Assembly (NCBI GenBank): GCA_030374735.1
Contig: JASCIV010000545.1
Span: 1-17,052 of the forward strand
Direction of reading: 5' to 3'
Origin: Gracilaria caudata
Lineage: Eukaryota > Rhodophyta > Florideophyceae > Gracilariales > Gracilariaceae
DNA length: 17,052 nt
Program-made: the position numbers and the translations under genes
Notes under the pieces: generated by a model
The model's input: the letters and a program-made list of their open reading frames with translations, nothing else
Database searches by the model: none
What the model was told of the DNA's origin: nothing
Shown: one piece after another, positions 8,445 through 16,230 of the stretch
How the letters are laid out: every line of letters begins with the position of its first letter
Position numbering within the stretch: the stretch's first letter is position 1

Positions 8445-8566
8445 AGCGATGGCGGCACCTGCATTCTCTTCCCATCACACTTCGACTCAACCAACAACTC
8501 ACTACTCTTCATAAGACAATTCCCGTACCAACTTTCAACTACATTCAACTGCCTCAATTTTCAAAA

Positions 8567-9010
8567 ATGGTTATGTACATCACCCCGTTCGACATTCCCA
8601 CCTTCACCCTTTTCGAGATGGACTCGTGCCCTCAGCGCAAGGCCAAACCAACAGAAACTGAGCGGAGCCCCGCCGCGTATGCGCATCACACAGATGACAA
8701 CCAAACAGTTCTGCAGGTTGACCTGCCGGGCGTGGAAAAGGAGCACGTGTCCGTGGAGGTGAAAGATCATAAGTTAACCGTCACTGGAAAGAGGTATAGA
8801 TTTACCCCCGATTCTGCCGAAAAGACTGAGAAGCCGGCTGAGGATAGCGCTGACGACCAGCAAACATGTGTCGTTTACAAGCGGACGTTCACGCTTGCGC
8901 GCACTATTGATGTGGCGGCTGTGAGCGCGCAAGGCTTTGAGAATGGCGTTTTGAGCCTTGTTCTTCCTAAGAAGACGCAAGTAGAAGCTAGAAGGATCGC
9001 CATCGAGTGA
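8567..9010 (+). CDS. Small heat-shock protein (Hsp20/alpha-crystallin)
   Basis: The 147-residue chaperone binds unfolding proteins under stress without ATP. The alpha-crystallin domain spans about 36-136: VLQVDLPGVEKEHVSVEV (48-65), LTVTGKR (70-76), then an acidic loop of about 25 residues, YKRTFTL (104-110) and the signature ENGVLSLVLPK (125-135). The C-terminus carries the IXI motif as IAI (144-146), which docks between subunits in oligomers. The N-terminal arm is short, about 35 residues, with hydrophobic residues MYITPFDIPTF. There is no evident organelle signal, so a cytosolic or nuclear location is likely. The start was chosen because it follows the TATA box and has AAA before ATG. The frame stays open upstream to an ATG at 8264, which would add 101 residues of Ser/Pro/His-rich sequence without domain features. 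Heat induction is expected from the upstream heat-shock elements. Confidence 0.92.
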   Translation: MVMYITPFDIPTFTLFEMDSCPQRKAKPTETERSPAAYAHHTDDNQTVLQVDLPGVEKEHVSVEVKDHKLTVTGKRYRFTPDSAEKTEKPAEDSADDQQTCVVYKRTFTLARTIDVAAVSAQGFENGVLSLVLPKKTQVEARRIAIE

Positions 9011-9098
9011 TTTTTGTTTCGGATGGTAGTATTTTCCACTAAGCTCAACGTTACGACGCATATTCGACTGCAATTCCGATGTTTGATTGTTCAGTCTG

Positions 9099-9104
9099 AA
9101 TAAA
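9099..9104 (+). terminator. Polyadenylation signal of the Hsp20 gene
   Basis: A canonical AATAAA lies 89 bases after the Hsp20 stop codon, a normal spacing for a eukaryotic cleavage and polyadenylation signal. Confidence 0.55.
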
Positions 9105-9950
9105 CCTGGTAATGCGGCAAACGCTTAGTTTTCTTTTGTTATAAACTTCATCCTTTCCGTCTTGTTTGTACTGTCTAGACTATGAAGCGTTTCGACGATG
9201 AAGCTTTCATGTTTGCCATTTTCTTACGTGGACTATATCTTAAAAGAGCTATCCATTGGCCACCGTTGACTTCAATACCTGTCAAGCACGTTGTTGCAGG
9301 ACACGCCCTTCAGTGCCCATTACTTTCCTCGCGACTTTTGTCGCACAAGCATGTACCAAAATCAACTCTTATCATTCCCATCTACCCTTGTAGAGCAGAA
9401 GCACAGCCAATGAGAATACGCGAACTGCTGCGGTCGAGAAGGTAGCGTTCTACATCTTCGTTGCATGACTATCGCATTTCAGCTTATGCGTCTTGTGCAA
9501 GCTTTCTACTTGAATGCAGCGGGCATCGCGTGCTCCGAAGAATGGCGCCAGAACATGACTAAGCGCATCTGCGGCGCTCTAGCCTGGATGTGAAGAACTC
9601 CGACGAAGTAATACGACCGATTTCAAGTGTACCTGTCCCCGTTCTGCAGCAATTGGCAGATGAAACAATTATCTGTAGCAGTGTTGTACTTCCTTGAGCT
9701 TTCCCACTTCACTATCCCAGACGTGCACACCTGCGAGCGCGTCTAAAGCTCGTAACACGTGGGGTTTGCGGCAGTTTGCTTAGGATTCTATCATCAGTTT
9801 TGACGCTGCCATGGACGCCACGCTCCCCATTCGTTCATCCAGAATCATCTGCTGTCACTCGTTTTATGTTGCAGCAGCAGATCAGACCGAGCCTCCCGTT
9901 GATCCTTGACCACATATTGATTGTGTTGAGCACCATCATGACTGAAGATG
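9105..9950. other. Gap with dispersed repeat words, no gene supported
   Basis: The 87-codon open frame at 9182-9445 has no recognisable motif. The region carries TACCCTTGTA at 9383-9392 and GGTAGCGTTCTAC at 9441-9453, both members of the dispersed repeat family seen in other gaps. Nothing else stood out. Confidence 0.5.
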
Positions 9951-10922
9951 TTACCCCCTTTCCTTCCTTAACCGGTACATGAAGAACATCTCCTCCCTCG
10001 TCCCAAAAACCCGTCTAGCCTTGAGCGAGTTGGCGTCCCCAACTGCCACATCAAACACCATTTGGAATCTACTGAATCTAAGTTGGTTGGCCACAAACCA
10101 CAATGCTCTTTCTGCGGTCTCCGCGTCCTTCACAACGGCTCCAATTACGGAAACACCTTCGTCTTGCTCGTCCATGAACAAAATTGCAACCACCATTTGC
10201 TGGTGATCAATCCTCCACACGCTTCTATTTCCTCCCTCAGCTGATAGAAACTTTGAAATAGCGGCCCGTTCCTCAACCTCAAAATAATGGGGGCGAACAC
10301 TATGTGCACCCATATTACCCATTGTGTTCATGATCTCCTCAATTTGAGTGCTACTCGACACTCGCTCGAATTTCCAACCTCGCGAATCAAGTCTCTCGAT
10401 ATAGTCATCAGTGAAGATTTCACCCGCTAACTCTTGCACCATATTGGTTCCATCTCCTTCTAAGTCGTGAATGCTCTTTAATGAAGGCCACACAAATAAC
10501 AATTCACCCCTTTCCCATCTGCCACGTTCAAATATCTTCTTCATACTGATAGTGTTCCTGTCTACAGCAGCACTGAGGGAAATGGTTTTCCGCGCATACC
10601 TTCCCATAACCATCTCAACCGCGTGCGAGATCATCATTCCTGCTATTCCCCTTCGTCTCATGTCTTTCCTCACTCGTAGCCCTTCTAGAAATACTACCAC
10701 TTCATCATCATTTTGCGCTTCACTCTTCTTCTCCCTAATATTAACGAAACACACCACCTGTTTCATAGCTGAGCATTCTGCTACCAGTGGCGTGCAATGC
10801 TCTTCTGAATCGTAAAATCGCAGGCGCCCTGGCACAAAGTCCAGCCCATCGTAAACATCTTTGCACATACATTTTACGGCTTCGCTATGATCTTCTTGGT
10901 TATACGGCCGTATGTTGTACAT
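9951..10922 (-). CDS. GNAT acetyltransferase, NAT16/histidine-acetyltransferase-like
   Basis: The 323-residue product is a GNAT-fold enzyme expected to move acetyl from acetyl-CoA to an amine. Start region YNIRPYNQED (2-11) is a typical GNAT first strand. DVYDGLDFVPGRL (22-34) resembles the IYGGLDYLP-type segment I recall from NAT16/HISAT proteins. The acetyl-CoA loop is VFLEGLRVRKDMRRRGIAG (77-95), matching the R/Q-x-x-G-x-G/A motif as RRRGIAG. The C-terminal half (about 170-323) is longer than a single GNAT domain and fits the two-lobed NAT16 layout, ending FGTREEMFFMYRL. Vertebrate members include histidine N-acetyltransferase of fish; substrate here is unknown. The first ATG on the minus strand is at 10922; the frame is open 13 codons further up but has no ATG there. 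The neighbouring gene 1.1 kb away is a histamine-methyltransferase-like protein, divergently oriented. Confidence 0.75.
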   Translation of the reverse strand: MYNIRPYNQEDHSEAVKCMCKDVYDGLDFVPGRLRFYDSEEHCTPLVAECSAMKQVVCFVNIREKKSEAQNDDEVVVFLEGLRVRKDMRRRGIAGMMISHAVEMVMGRYARKTISLSAAVDRNTISMKKIFERGRWERGELLFVWPSLKSIHDLEGDGTNMVQELAGEIFTDDYIERLDSRGWKFERVSSSTQIEEIMNTMGNMGAHSVRPHYFEVEERAAISKFLSAEGGNRSVWRIDHQQMVVAILFMDEQDEGVSVIGAVVKDAETAERALWFVANQLRFSRFQMVFDVAVGDANSLKARRVFGTREEMFFMYRLRKERG

Positions 10923-11942
10923 CGCTCCTACGTTGGTCTGTGTTTGCTGAAGAATGCGCACGGGAGCCCAAATATCGCCCTGTAGAAATCAGGTCGATGA
11001 AGTTGCTGGTGCTCCTGTCTGCATGAGCTGAGGAGAGAGTGATCAACTTGATTCTACCAGAAAAGCATCGTGCCGCACCATTTCCTAAATTCCGAATCCT
11101 AAAGTTTATCAACGAAGGTAGAAGTATCAAGGGTAAGATACGTGTAATGTTAGTCCGATTTTTGACACTTTCTCCCCCACTCCAAGCGTGTCCATGAACA
11201 CGGGGGGGTCCAGCGTCACAACAGCAGAGCATTGCTCCTCTGCGTCACGGCTCGTGACTCTCTGAGCTAAGGCAAGTACAACAGCAGGTCGAATGGAGGA
11301 CCAAACCCTCTAATGAAGGGGGGAGAAGCTCCTTCTTCCCTTGACGAACGGAAACGACGGCGAGCGCTCTTGTAAAGAAAGCGTCAAGCTCCTCGTCGAG
11401 AGTACCATGAAAGTCTAAAAACGGGTAGTTGCGCTCTCTCTGTTCTCCCACCTCCTTCCACTGGGGAAGAAGGCGGGAGATTTTTAGTAAAGATTCTTTA
11501 CGTAGTGGCGCTCGCGGCGCCTCTCAAATCCACGTGTGTCACATGAACATCACGGGAAGTCAACGTGATTCACTCTTTTTCGCGCTTGTAAGTGAACGAA
11601 AAATTGGTCACGCTGGGAACATGGGGATGTACTGTACAAGGGTTATCCTTACAAGATTCTCTCTCTGCAAGAAGGCCAAGAATTTTTGTGGATATTGTCG
11701 AACCAATGCAGACGGGGAGCTCTTCGCTGGTTTGACATTTGTTATGGACCAGTGGCCATCTCTCTGGAAGCACACTCAGTTGATGCAGTAATCTCCCGCG
11801 ACCTATGTGATATCTAACCTTGTAGATGATGCTCACAACACTATTTCAGCAAATGAAGTCACAAAGGATCGAGAGTGGCTCGAAGCTGCATAGAAGAGAG
11901 CTGCCCGTTGTGTTTTGTTCTCTCTCCCGAATATTCTATCGT
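10923..11942. other. Divergent gap between GNAT and methyltransferase genes
   Basis: No gene is supported. Short open frames on both strands lack motifs. Reverse-strand dispersed repeat words occur at 11112-11123 (TTCTACCTTCGT read on the minus strand), with a related TTACCCTTGAT-like word beside them up to about 11136. The region must hold both promoters; only the one on the plus strand shows a TATA box. Confidence 0.5.
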
Positions 11943-11950
11943 TATATAAA
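11943..11950 (+). promoter_or_regulatory. Probable TATA box of the two-domain methyltransferase gene
   Basis: TATATAAA lies 88 bases before the ATG at 12031, leaving a leader of about 55-60 bases. The spacing is shorter than for the other two TATA boxes here but acceptable. Confidence 0.5.
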
Positions 11951-12030
11951 CTCATTCTGTTCCAAAACCTCTCTACAGATCATTCGCACTGCTATCGAAA
12001 GAAACCCATTAAGAACGAGCCTGTTTCGAT

Positions 12031-13803
12031 ATGTCATCAGTGAACTTTGCTCCACGGCTCTCCGAAAATGACTACGCTCGACTGTACGATGTTCGGCGTA
12101 ATGCTTCTACAATGACTTCCGCATCGGTCGAGTGGCTCTGTAGCCAATCACAGGAATTACTCAAATCAGCTCTAACGGTTTCCCTTAAATGTACTTTCAA
12201 TGTGCTTAGCGTAGGTGCAGGCAGTGGTGATATCGACGTTCCTTTTCTCCTCACGCTGCAGGACAAAATAATAGGAGATTCCAATACGAAGCTCAATAGT
12301 ATTCGCTACGTTGCTCTTGAACCAAATCGCACATACCGTGAAGTTCTTCTTCATCGCATTGAGCAATCGGAGCTAAACTTGGTAACATATGAGATTCATC
12401 ATGAGCGCTTTGAAGATTTTGATGACGAGATGGCAACGTATGATCTTGTTCTCTTTGGGCACGTGATGTACTATTTCGAGAATTGTGCACTAGCATTGCA
12501 GCGTGCACGCTATCTCGCATGTCCGACTGGTAGCGTTATTATCTTTCATTTGAGCTGTACAGGAGTTCCCGATATTATCAATAAGCTTGTAGCATCCTCC
12601 AAGGATGAAAAACTGTACACACTGCTTGCGAATGATATCAAACACGTCTTGGAACGCTTGGTAGTTCCGTTTCAGTATCTCGAATTGCCTGCGGAGCTAG
12701 ATTTGTCAGAATGCATTCAGCTCACAGAAAAGGGGCGTGATATTATGTCGTTTTGTTTGGAACGTGACTTAGAAGCCTTGGATAAATCAGAACTTGTTCG
12801 CGTTTCAAAACTGTTTAAGGAGGAGGGAACGGAAACGACGAATGGCACAATTTTGCTCAAAGAGCCGGTGGGCGTATTTTCTGTATCTCCTGGTCATACT
12901 CGAGTGAAGGACAAAAAAGACAACGAGAGTGTCAGAGATTACCATGAACTGTGTTCCGAAATAGCATGGGAATCTGTTCTGCGATCTGTACAAGTGCATC
13001 AAAGCGTTGGAATACGCGTGTTGGACGTAGCCTGTGGACGCGGAAGATGGCTCAAATCGTTTTCTATTTACAATTCTCCGAGGGTTATGGATGTTCGAAT
13101 TAGACTGGATGTGCTAGATGTTTGTCAGACAGCAGTAGCTCAGATATCAAACGTTGTTCAGACCCCTTTCAAGTGTGGACAAAGTTTCGTTAGCAGAATT
13201 CAAGACGCAACCTTGGAAAGAAATGCATACAACATCATATGGTCCATGCACGGACTTTATGCTGTTTCGTTGTCCAAACTCACGGAGGTGCTGATCAACA
13301 TGAAGAATGCTCTGCAGCGCAATGGCATTTGCGTGGTGGCTCTAGGAACTCGAGATTCCTTTTATGGTAGAGTGCACAAGGAATATGTGAAAGCTCTGGA
13401 AGACAAGAAGGAGTTTGAATTTAATGAGCAACTAACATGTGCCGAAGATGTTATTGAAGCCGTTCAAAAGTTGGGCATGGCACATAAAACACGTTCCTTG
13501 GTATACGAAGAAAAAATTGATCAGAAGGATGAAGAAAAATTGAGTGCATATGTGGCTCAGCAAGCTCTTTGCAACTGCTTCAATTTGGATGGTGGAAACG
13601 AAAAGGAAAGAGTGAAGGCGGCCAACATGTTGTCTGGTCGTGTGTCGGACAAGTATATCATGAGAACGACGGAAGTGCAGAACTACATGAGGACGTTCTT
13701 GAGAAAAGGACATTTTTGTTTTCAGCAGGAGGTCTTGGTGATTTCTTTTGGAGAGCCATCCGTGGTTGATGCTCTCCATTCAGATTTGGGAATTTACTCC
13801 TGA
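12031..13803 (+). CDS. Fused double methyltransferase, N-half HNMT-like
   Basis: The 590-residue product contains two class I S-adenosylmethionine-dependent methyltransferase domains in one unbroken frame. Domain 1 (about 10-275) resembles histamine N-methyltransferase: SAM motif I FNVLSVGAGSGDIDV (56-70; compare the family's ILSIGGGAGEID), acidic motif II VALEP (94-98), YDLVLFGHVMYYFEN (137-151) like the family's MLYYV segment, and ELDLSECI (222-229) near its end, like MDISDCF. Domain 2 (about 302-575) has its own motif I, RVLDVACGRGRWL (329-341), motif II LDVLDV (359-364), and IIWSMHGLYAVSLSKL (402-417), followed by a strand and RDSFYGRV (441-448). Both glycine-rich loops look intact, so both halves may bind SAM. 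HNMT itself is about 290 residues and single-domain, so the length is explained by the fusion. Substrate is unknown: a small amine for domain 1 is plausible, domain 2 is open. Cytosolic, with no signal or membrane segment. Confidence 0.85.
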   Translation: MSSVNFAPRLSENDYARLYDVRRNASTMTSASVEWLCSQSQELLKSALTVSLKCTFNVLSVGAGSGDIDVPFLLTLQDKIIGDSNTKLNSIRYVALEPNRTYREVLLHRIEQSELNLVTYEIHHERFEDFDDEMATYDLVLFGHVMYYFENCALALQRARYLACPTGSVIIFHLSCTGVPDIINKLVASSKDEKLYTLLANDIKHVLERLVVPFQYLELPAELDLSECIQLTEKGRDIMSFCLERDLEALDKSELVRVSKLFKEEGTETTNGTILLKEPVGVFSVSPGHTRVKDKKDNESVRDYHELCSEIAWESVLRSVQVHQSVGIRVLDVACGRGRWLKSFSIYNSPRVMDVRIRLDVLDVCQTAVAQISNVVQTPFKCGQSFVSRIQDATLERNAYNIIWSMHGLYAVSLSKLTEVLINMKNALQRNGICVVALGTRDSFYGRVHKEYVKALEDKKEFEFNEQLTCAEDVIEAVQKLGMAHKTRSLVYEEKIDQKDEEKLSAYVAQQALCNCFNLDGGNEKERVKAANMLSGRVSDKYIMRTTEVQNYMRTFLRKGHFCFQQEVLVISFGEPSVVDALHSDLGIYS

Positions 13804-14475
13804 TTCTGGGCTTCGCGTTGGTAGCAACGTAGTCCAATCCCTTCACGGTTCATATGGCGAATGGTTTAACCGCGGGTCTTTAGGTAAAGAGAATTCTGTT
13901 AACAGGGTATCGTTTCACATTTCAACTCTCACAGCTCCTGCGCAGTGGAAGGTTAAATGAAAAGAAGTGATATGAGCCCCTTTTCACTGAAATCAAGAGC
14001 AGTTCGTGTACTGAATGATACATCAGGCTGCCGCCCAGTAGAAAAAGAAAGGAATTGTGATGTACAAGGAGAGAGTTGCGAACATATCGAGGGTAGGAGT
14101 TAGATATATAATTACATTCCGAAGCATCTGCGTAAACATGCCTTGTTCCTGCACCCCTCACACTTCATGAAACCACCTTCTTATCCCTACTCTATGTCCC
14201 GCGGAGATCCTGAAGTCGGAAAGAGCAGTTTCCATCCACAACGGTTGCAGTACCTGTGCGGCTCTCAGGGTGTGTGCAGGTTTGCGTTGGAAGAAGCCAT
14301 GTGTCATGCCTAGGCTTTCTAACTGGGGATGCGGTCAGGAGTCCTGACTCAGGATCCGTACTGGGTGTGCGCATCTGTATTAGTTTGTGATGGTACCAAG
14401 TGGTGGAAAAAGTGTGTGGCACCTGCGAACATCCGACCTCTCGTGGTCACAACCCGTTAGGGATTTATAGAAGCA
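13804..14475. other. Gap after the methyltransferase gene, no gene seen
   Basis: No open frame shows a recognisable motif. The last 190 bases may be a very diverged further copy of the tandem repeat that starts at 14476, since they end in a similar GTTAGGGATTTA...AGGTATTTGCC stretch, but the middle does not align convincingly. Confidence 0.4.
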
Positions 14476-14980
14476 GGTATTTGCCACCATGTTCGATTCC
14501 GTGCTGTGGTAGATGTACAACTCCGGGGTCCATGTGTATGGCAATGCAGTCAGCAGGAACCATACACTACAAGAGTATGCCATTCCTAAGAATGTCGGTG
14601 ATGTCGATCAAGATCCGTTCTGAGTTTGCGAAAGTGGGTTAAGGTATATCGTCGGGACTTGCCGAAGATGCTATCGCTACATTCCGCTCGGTGGTCGATG
14701 TGAAACTCCTGGCCTGGATGTGTGGTTACAGCAGTCTGTGCGGGAAACAAACAATGCAAGGTGTGTGTGACTACTATGAAGGTCGTTCACCGCTGTGGCC
14801 AAGATCTTTTCTAGGTTGGCAAGCGGGGATTACGATGTGTCGTACAGAGGTATTTGCCGAAGACGCAAGCACTACCGTTCGGACGGCATGGACTACCATC
14901 ATGGAAATGATTTCGCTCGTGTCGGTTTACACTTACAGTACTGCTCTTGTACGAACAAAACAATTTATAGTATCTATTAG
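14476..14980 (+). repeat. Diverged tandem repeat, unit about 180-195 bp
   Basis: Three units can be laid out at 14476-14653, 14654-14848 and 14849 to about 14980. Shared blocks: GTGGTaGATGTaCAACTCC (14506-14524) against GTGGTcGATGTgAAACTCC (14691-14709); TTGCCGAAGA at 14659-14668 and 14854-14863; AGGTATTTGCC at 14475-14485 and 14848-14858. Copies are perhaps 60-75 percent alike by eye. Units 2 and 3 start in the same frame (195 bases apart), where they read G-T/I-C-R-R, but stops interrupt unit 2. It may be an old satellite or minisatellite, or a decayed repeat-coding gene or transposon. Confidence 0.5.
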
Positions 14981-15153
14981 ATACACTGTACCCTTGTATC
15001 CCATGCATTTGGTACAGCTGTGGCACCATCCGTCGGTTCAAAAATGTACGGCGGCGTCGCCAGCAGGCTGTCAACTGCACACTGCAGAGATAAGCCTTGG
15101 AGACGGCTGTCGCAACAACTCAATATTCTAGTGTTAGTTCATGCCGAGAGTCC

Positions 15154-16230
15154 ATGCTGTGTTTCGGTATTCCATTTCATCGACTGGCTTTGAAAGGCCC
15201 AAGTTATATAATGCCCCTGACAAGAAGGAGAGTGAAAAGGGGGTCGTATGGAAATGCATCGGAGGGACAAAATCAAGTAGCATCAGATGGTGGCCAAGCA
15301 GATTTGTTTCCGAAGCGAAGAAAAGTTGAAGCTTTGCTCGATAATCGTTTGCATGCAAAGAGGGAAAGGCTGCCGCTTCTCAAAAAGGAAGCTGAGATCA
15401 TAGAGCGGGCAAATGATGTGGAGGAGTCAAACACCGACCTAAGACACGATAAAGACGGCAAACGTTCGGTACTTGTGCGTATTCGCAGAAGACCGGAAAA
15501 TATCAACGCTGTACCAGATATTGAAGATGCACCGCCGAGGGCACCCACTCCACAAGAAGCTTATGATGTTCTGCAACGGTTACGAAAATTTTACAGAGGA
15601 GAGCTATCTACTGCCTCCCACCCAAAAACCAAACGACGAAGAGATCTACTCGACAGTCTCTTTGCTACAATCTTGAGCCAAGCGACATCAAATTCAAATT
15701 CGTCGAGAGCATTTGCCGCATTGAAGCGTGAATTTCCTTCATGGGAAGACGCTATGAACGCAGGCGCTGAAGCGATGGAACAGCAGATTCGATGCGGCGG
15801 TTTGGCCAAAGCAAAATCAAAAGTCATGAACAACATACTGCGACGACTGCATGAAGAACACGGGTCATGTTCGTTAGAATTCTTGTGGGGAATGGGTACT
15901 GAAGAAGTGAAACAAAGTTTGTGCTCTTTCAATGGAGTTGGACCAAAGACAGCGTCGTGTGTACTAATGTTCGGTATGCAACGAGGTGAGTTTCCTGTTG
16001 ATACACACATACGACGAATCGCTGCGAGATTAGGATGGATGGCGGTTAGAAGCTCGGCAGAAAAGACATATGAAGTCTTGAATGCATGCTTGAAAGATGA
16101 TATCAAGTATGAGCTACATGTGCTTTTGATAGAGCATGGTAGGAAAACTTGCAAGGCCAGGTCTCCGCGGTGTGATGGCTGCCCTCTTGCAAGCATGTGC
16201 CCTTCAAGAACTGTCTCGGCCTCGGAGTGA
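15154..16230 (+). CDS. Endonuclease III-type DNA glycosylase with Fe-S cluster
   Basis: The 358-residue enzyme belongs to the HhH-GPD superfamily that removes damaged bases and cuts abasic sites in base excision repair. Numbering from the ATG at 15154: a basic, charged tail of about 130 residues with nuclear-localisation-like FPKRRKV (52-58), then the glycosylase core from about 133. LLDSLFATILSQATSN (165-180) resembles the LLSAQATD segment. The helix-hairpin-helix FNGVGPKTAS (260-269) carries the catalytic Lys (K265). FPVDTHIRR (280-288) carries the catalytic Asp (D283). The C-terminal C-X6-C-X2-C-X5-C (C333, C340, C343, C349) ligates a [4Fe-4S] cluster. With both Lys and Asp present it should be bifunctional (glycosylase plus lyase). 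An alternative ATG at 15211 has a better context (A at -3) and gives 339 residues starting PLTRRRVKRG. It resembles plant single-copy EndoIII-like glycosylases more than bacterial Nth. Confidence 0.9.
   Translation: MLCFGIPFHRLALKGPSYIMPLTRRRVKRGSYGNASEGQNQVASDGGQADLFPKRRKVEALLDNRLHAKRERLPLLKKEAEIIERANDVEESNTDLRHDKDGKRSVLVRIRRRPENINAVPDIEDAPPRAPTPQEAYDVLQRLRKFYRGELSTASHPKTKRRRDLLDSLFATILSQATSNSNSSRAFAALKREFPSWEDAMNAGAEAMEQQIRCGGLAKAKSKVMNNILRRLHEEHGSCSLEFLWGMGTEEVKQSLCSFNGVGPKTASCVLMFGMQRGEFPVDTHIRRIAARLGWMAVRSSAEKTYEVLNACLKDDIKYELHVLLIEHGRKTCKARSPRCDGCPLASMCPSRTVSASE

Noticed and set aside
10923..10961. Extension of the acetyltransferase by 13 codons to a GTG
   Set aside because: Eukaryotic nuclear genes normally start at ATG; the first ATG in frame is at 10922 and begins directly before the conserved first strand of the GNAT fold.
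14491..14500. GTTCGATTCC, a tRNA T-loop-like (B box) word
   Set aside because: The five bases before it do not pair with the bases after it, so no T stem forms, and no A box or acceptor stem is in place.
14400..14642. Possible transposase remnant (an N-x-x-x-H word near 14514-14534)
   Set aside because: One short word resembling the DN-x-x-x-H part of Tc1-type transposases is not enough; no second acidic motif, terminal inverted repeats or target duplication was found.
15097..15153. Extension of the glycosylase by 19 codons to a TTG
   Set aside because: There is no ATG in this stretch; ATGs at 15154 and 15211 are available and keep every functional motif.
15205..15211. TATATAA just before the ATG at 15211
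   Set aside because: A promoter there would put the transcription start inside the glycosylase coding region, and the next ATG lies deep in the catalytic domain. It is more likely part of the leader or N-terminal coding sequence.
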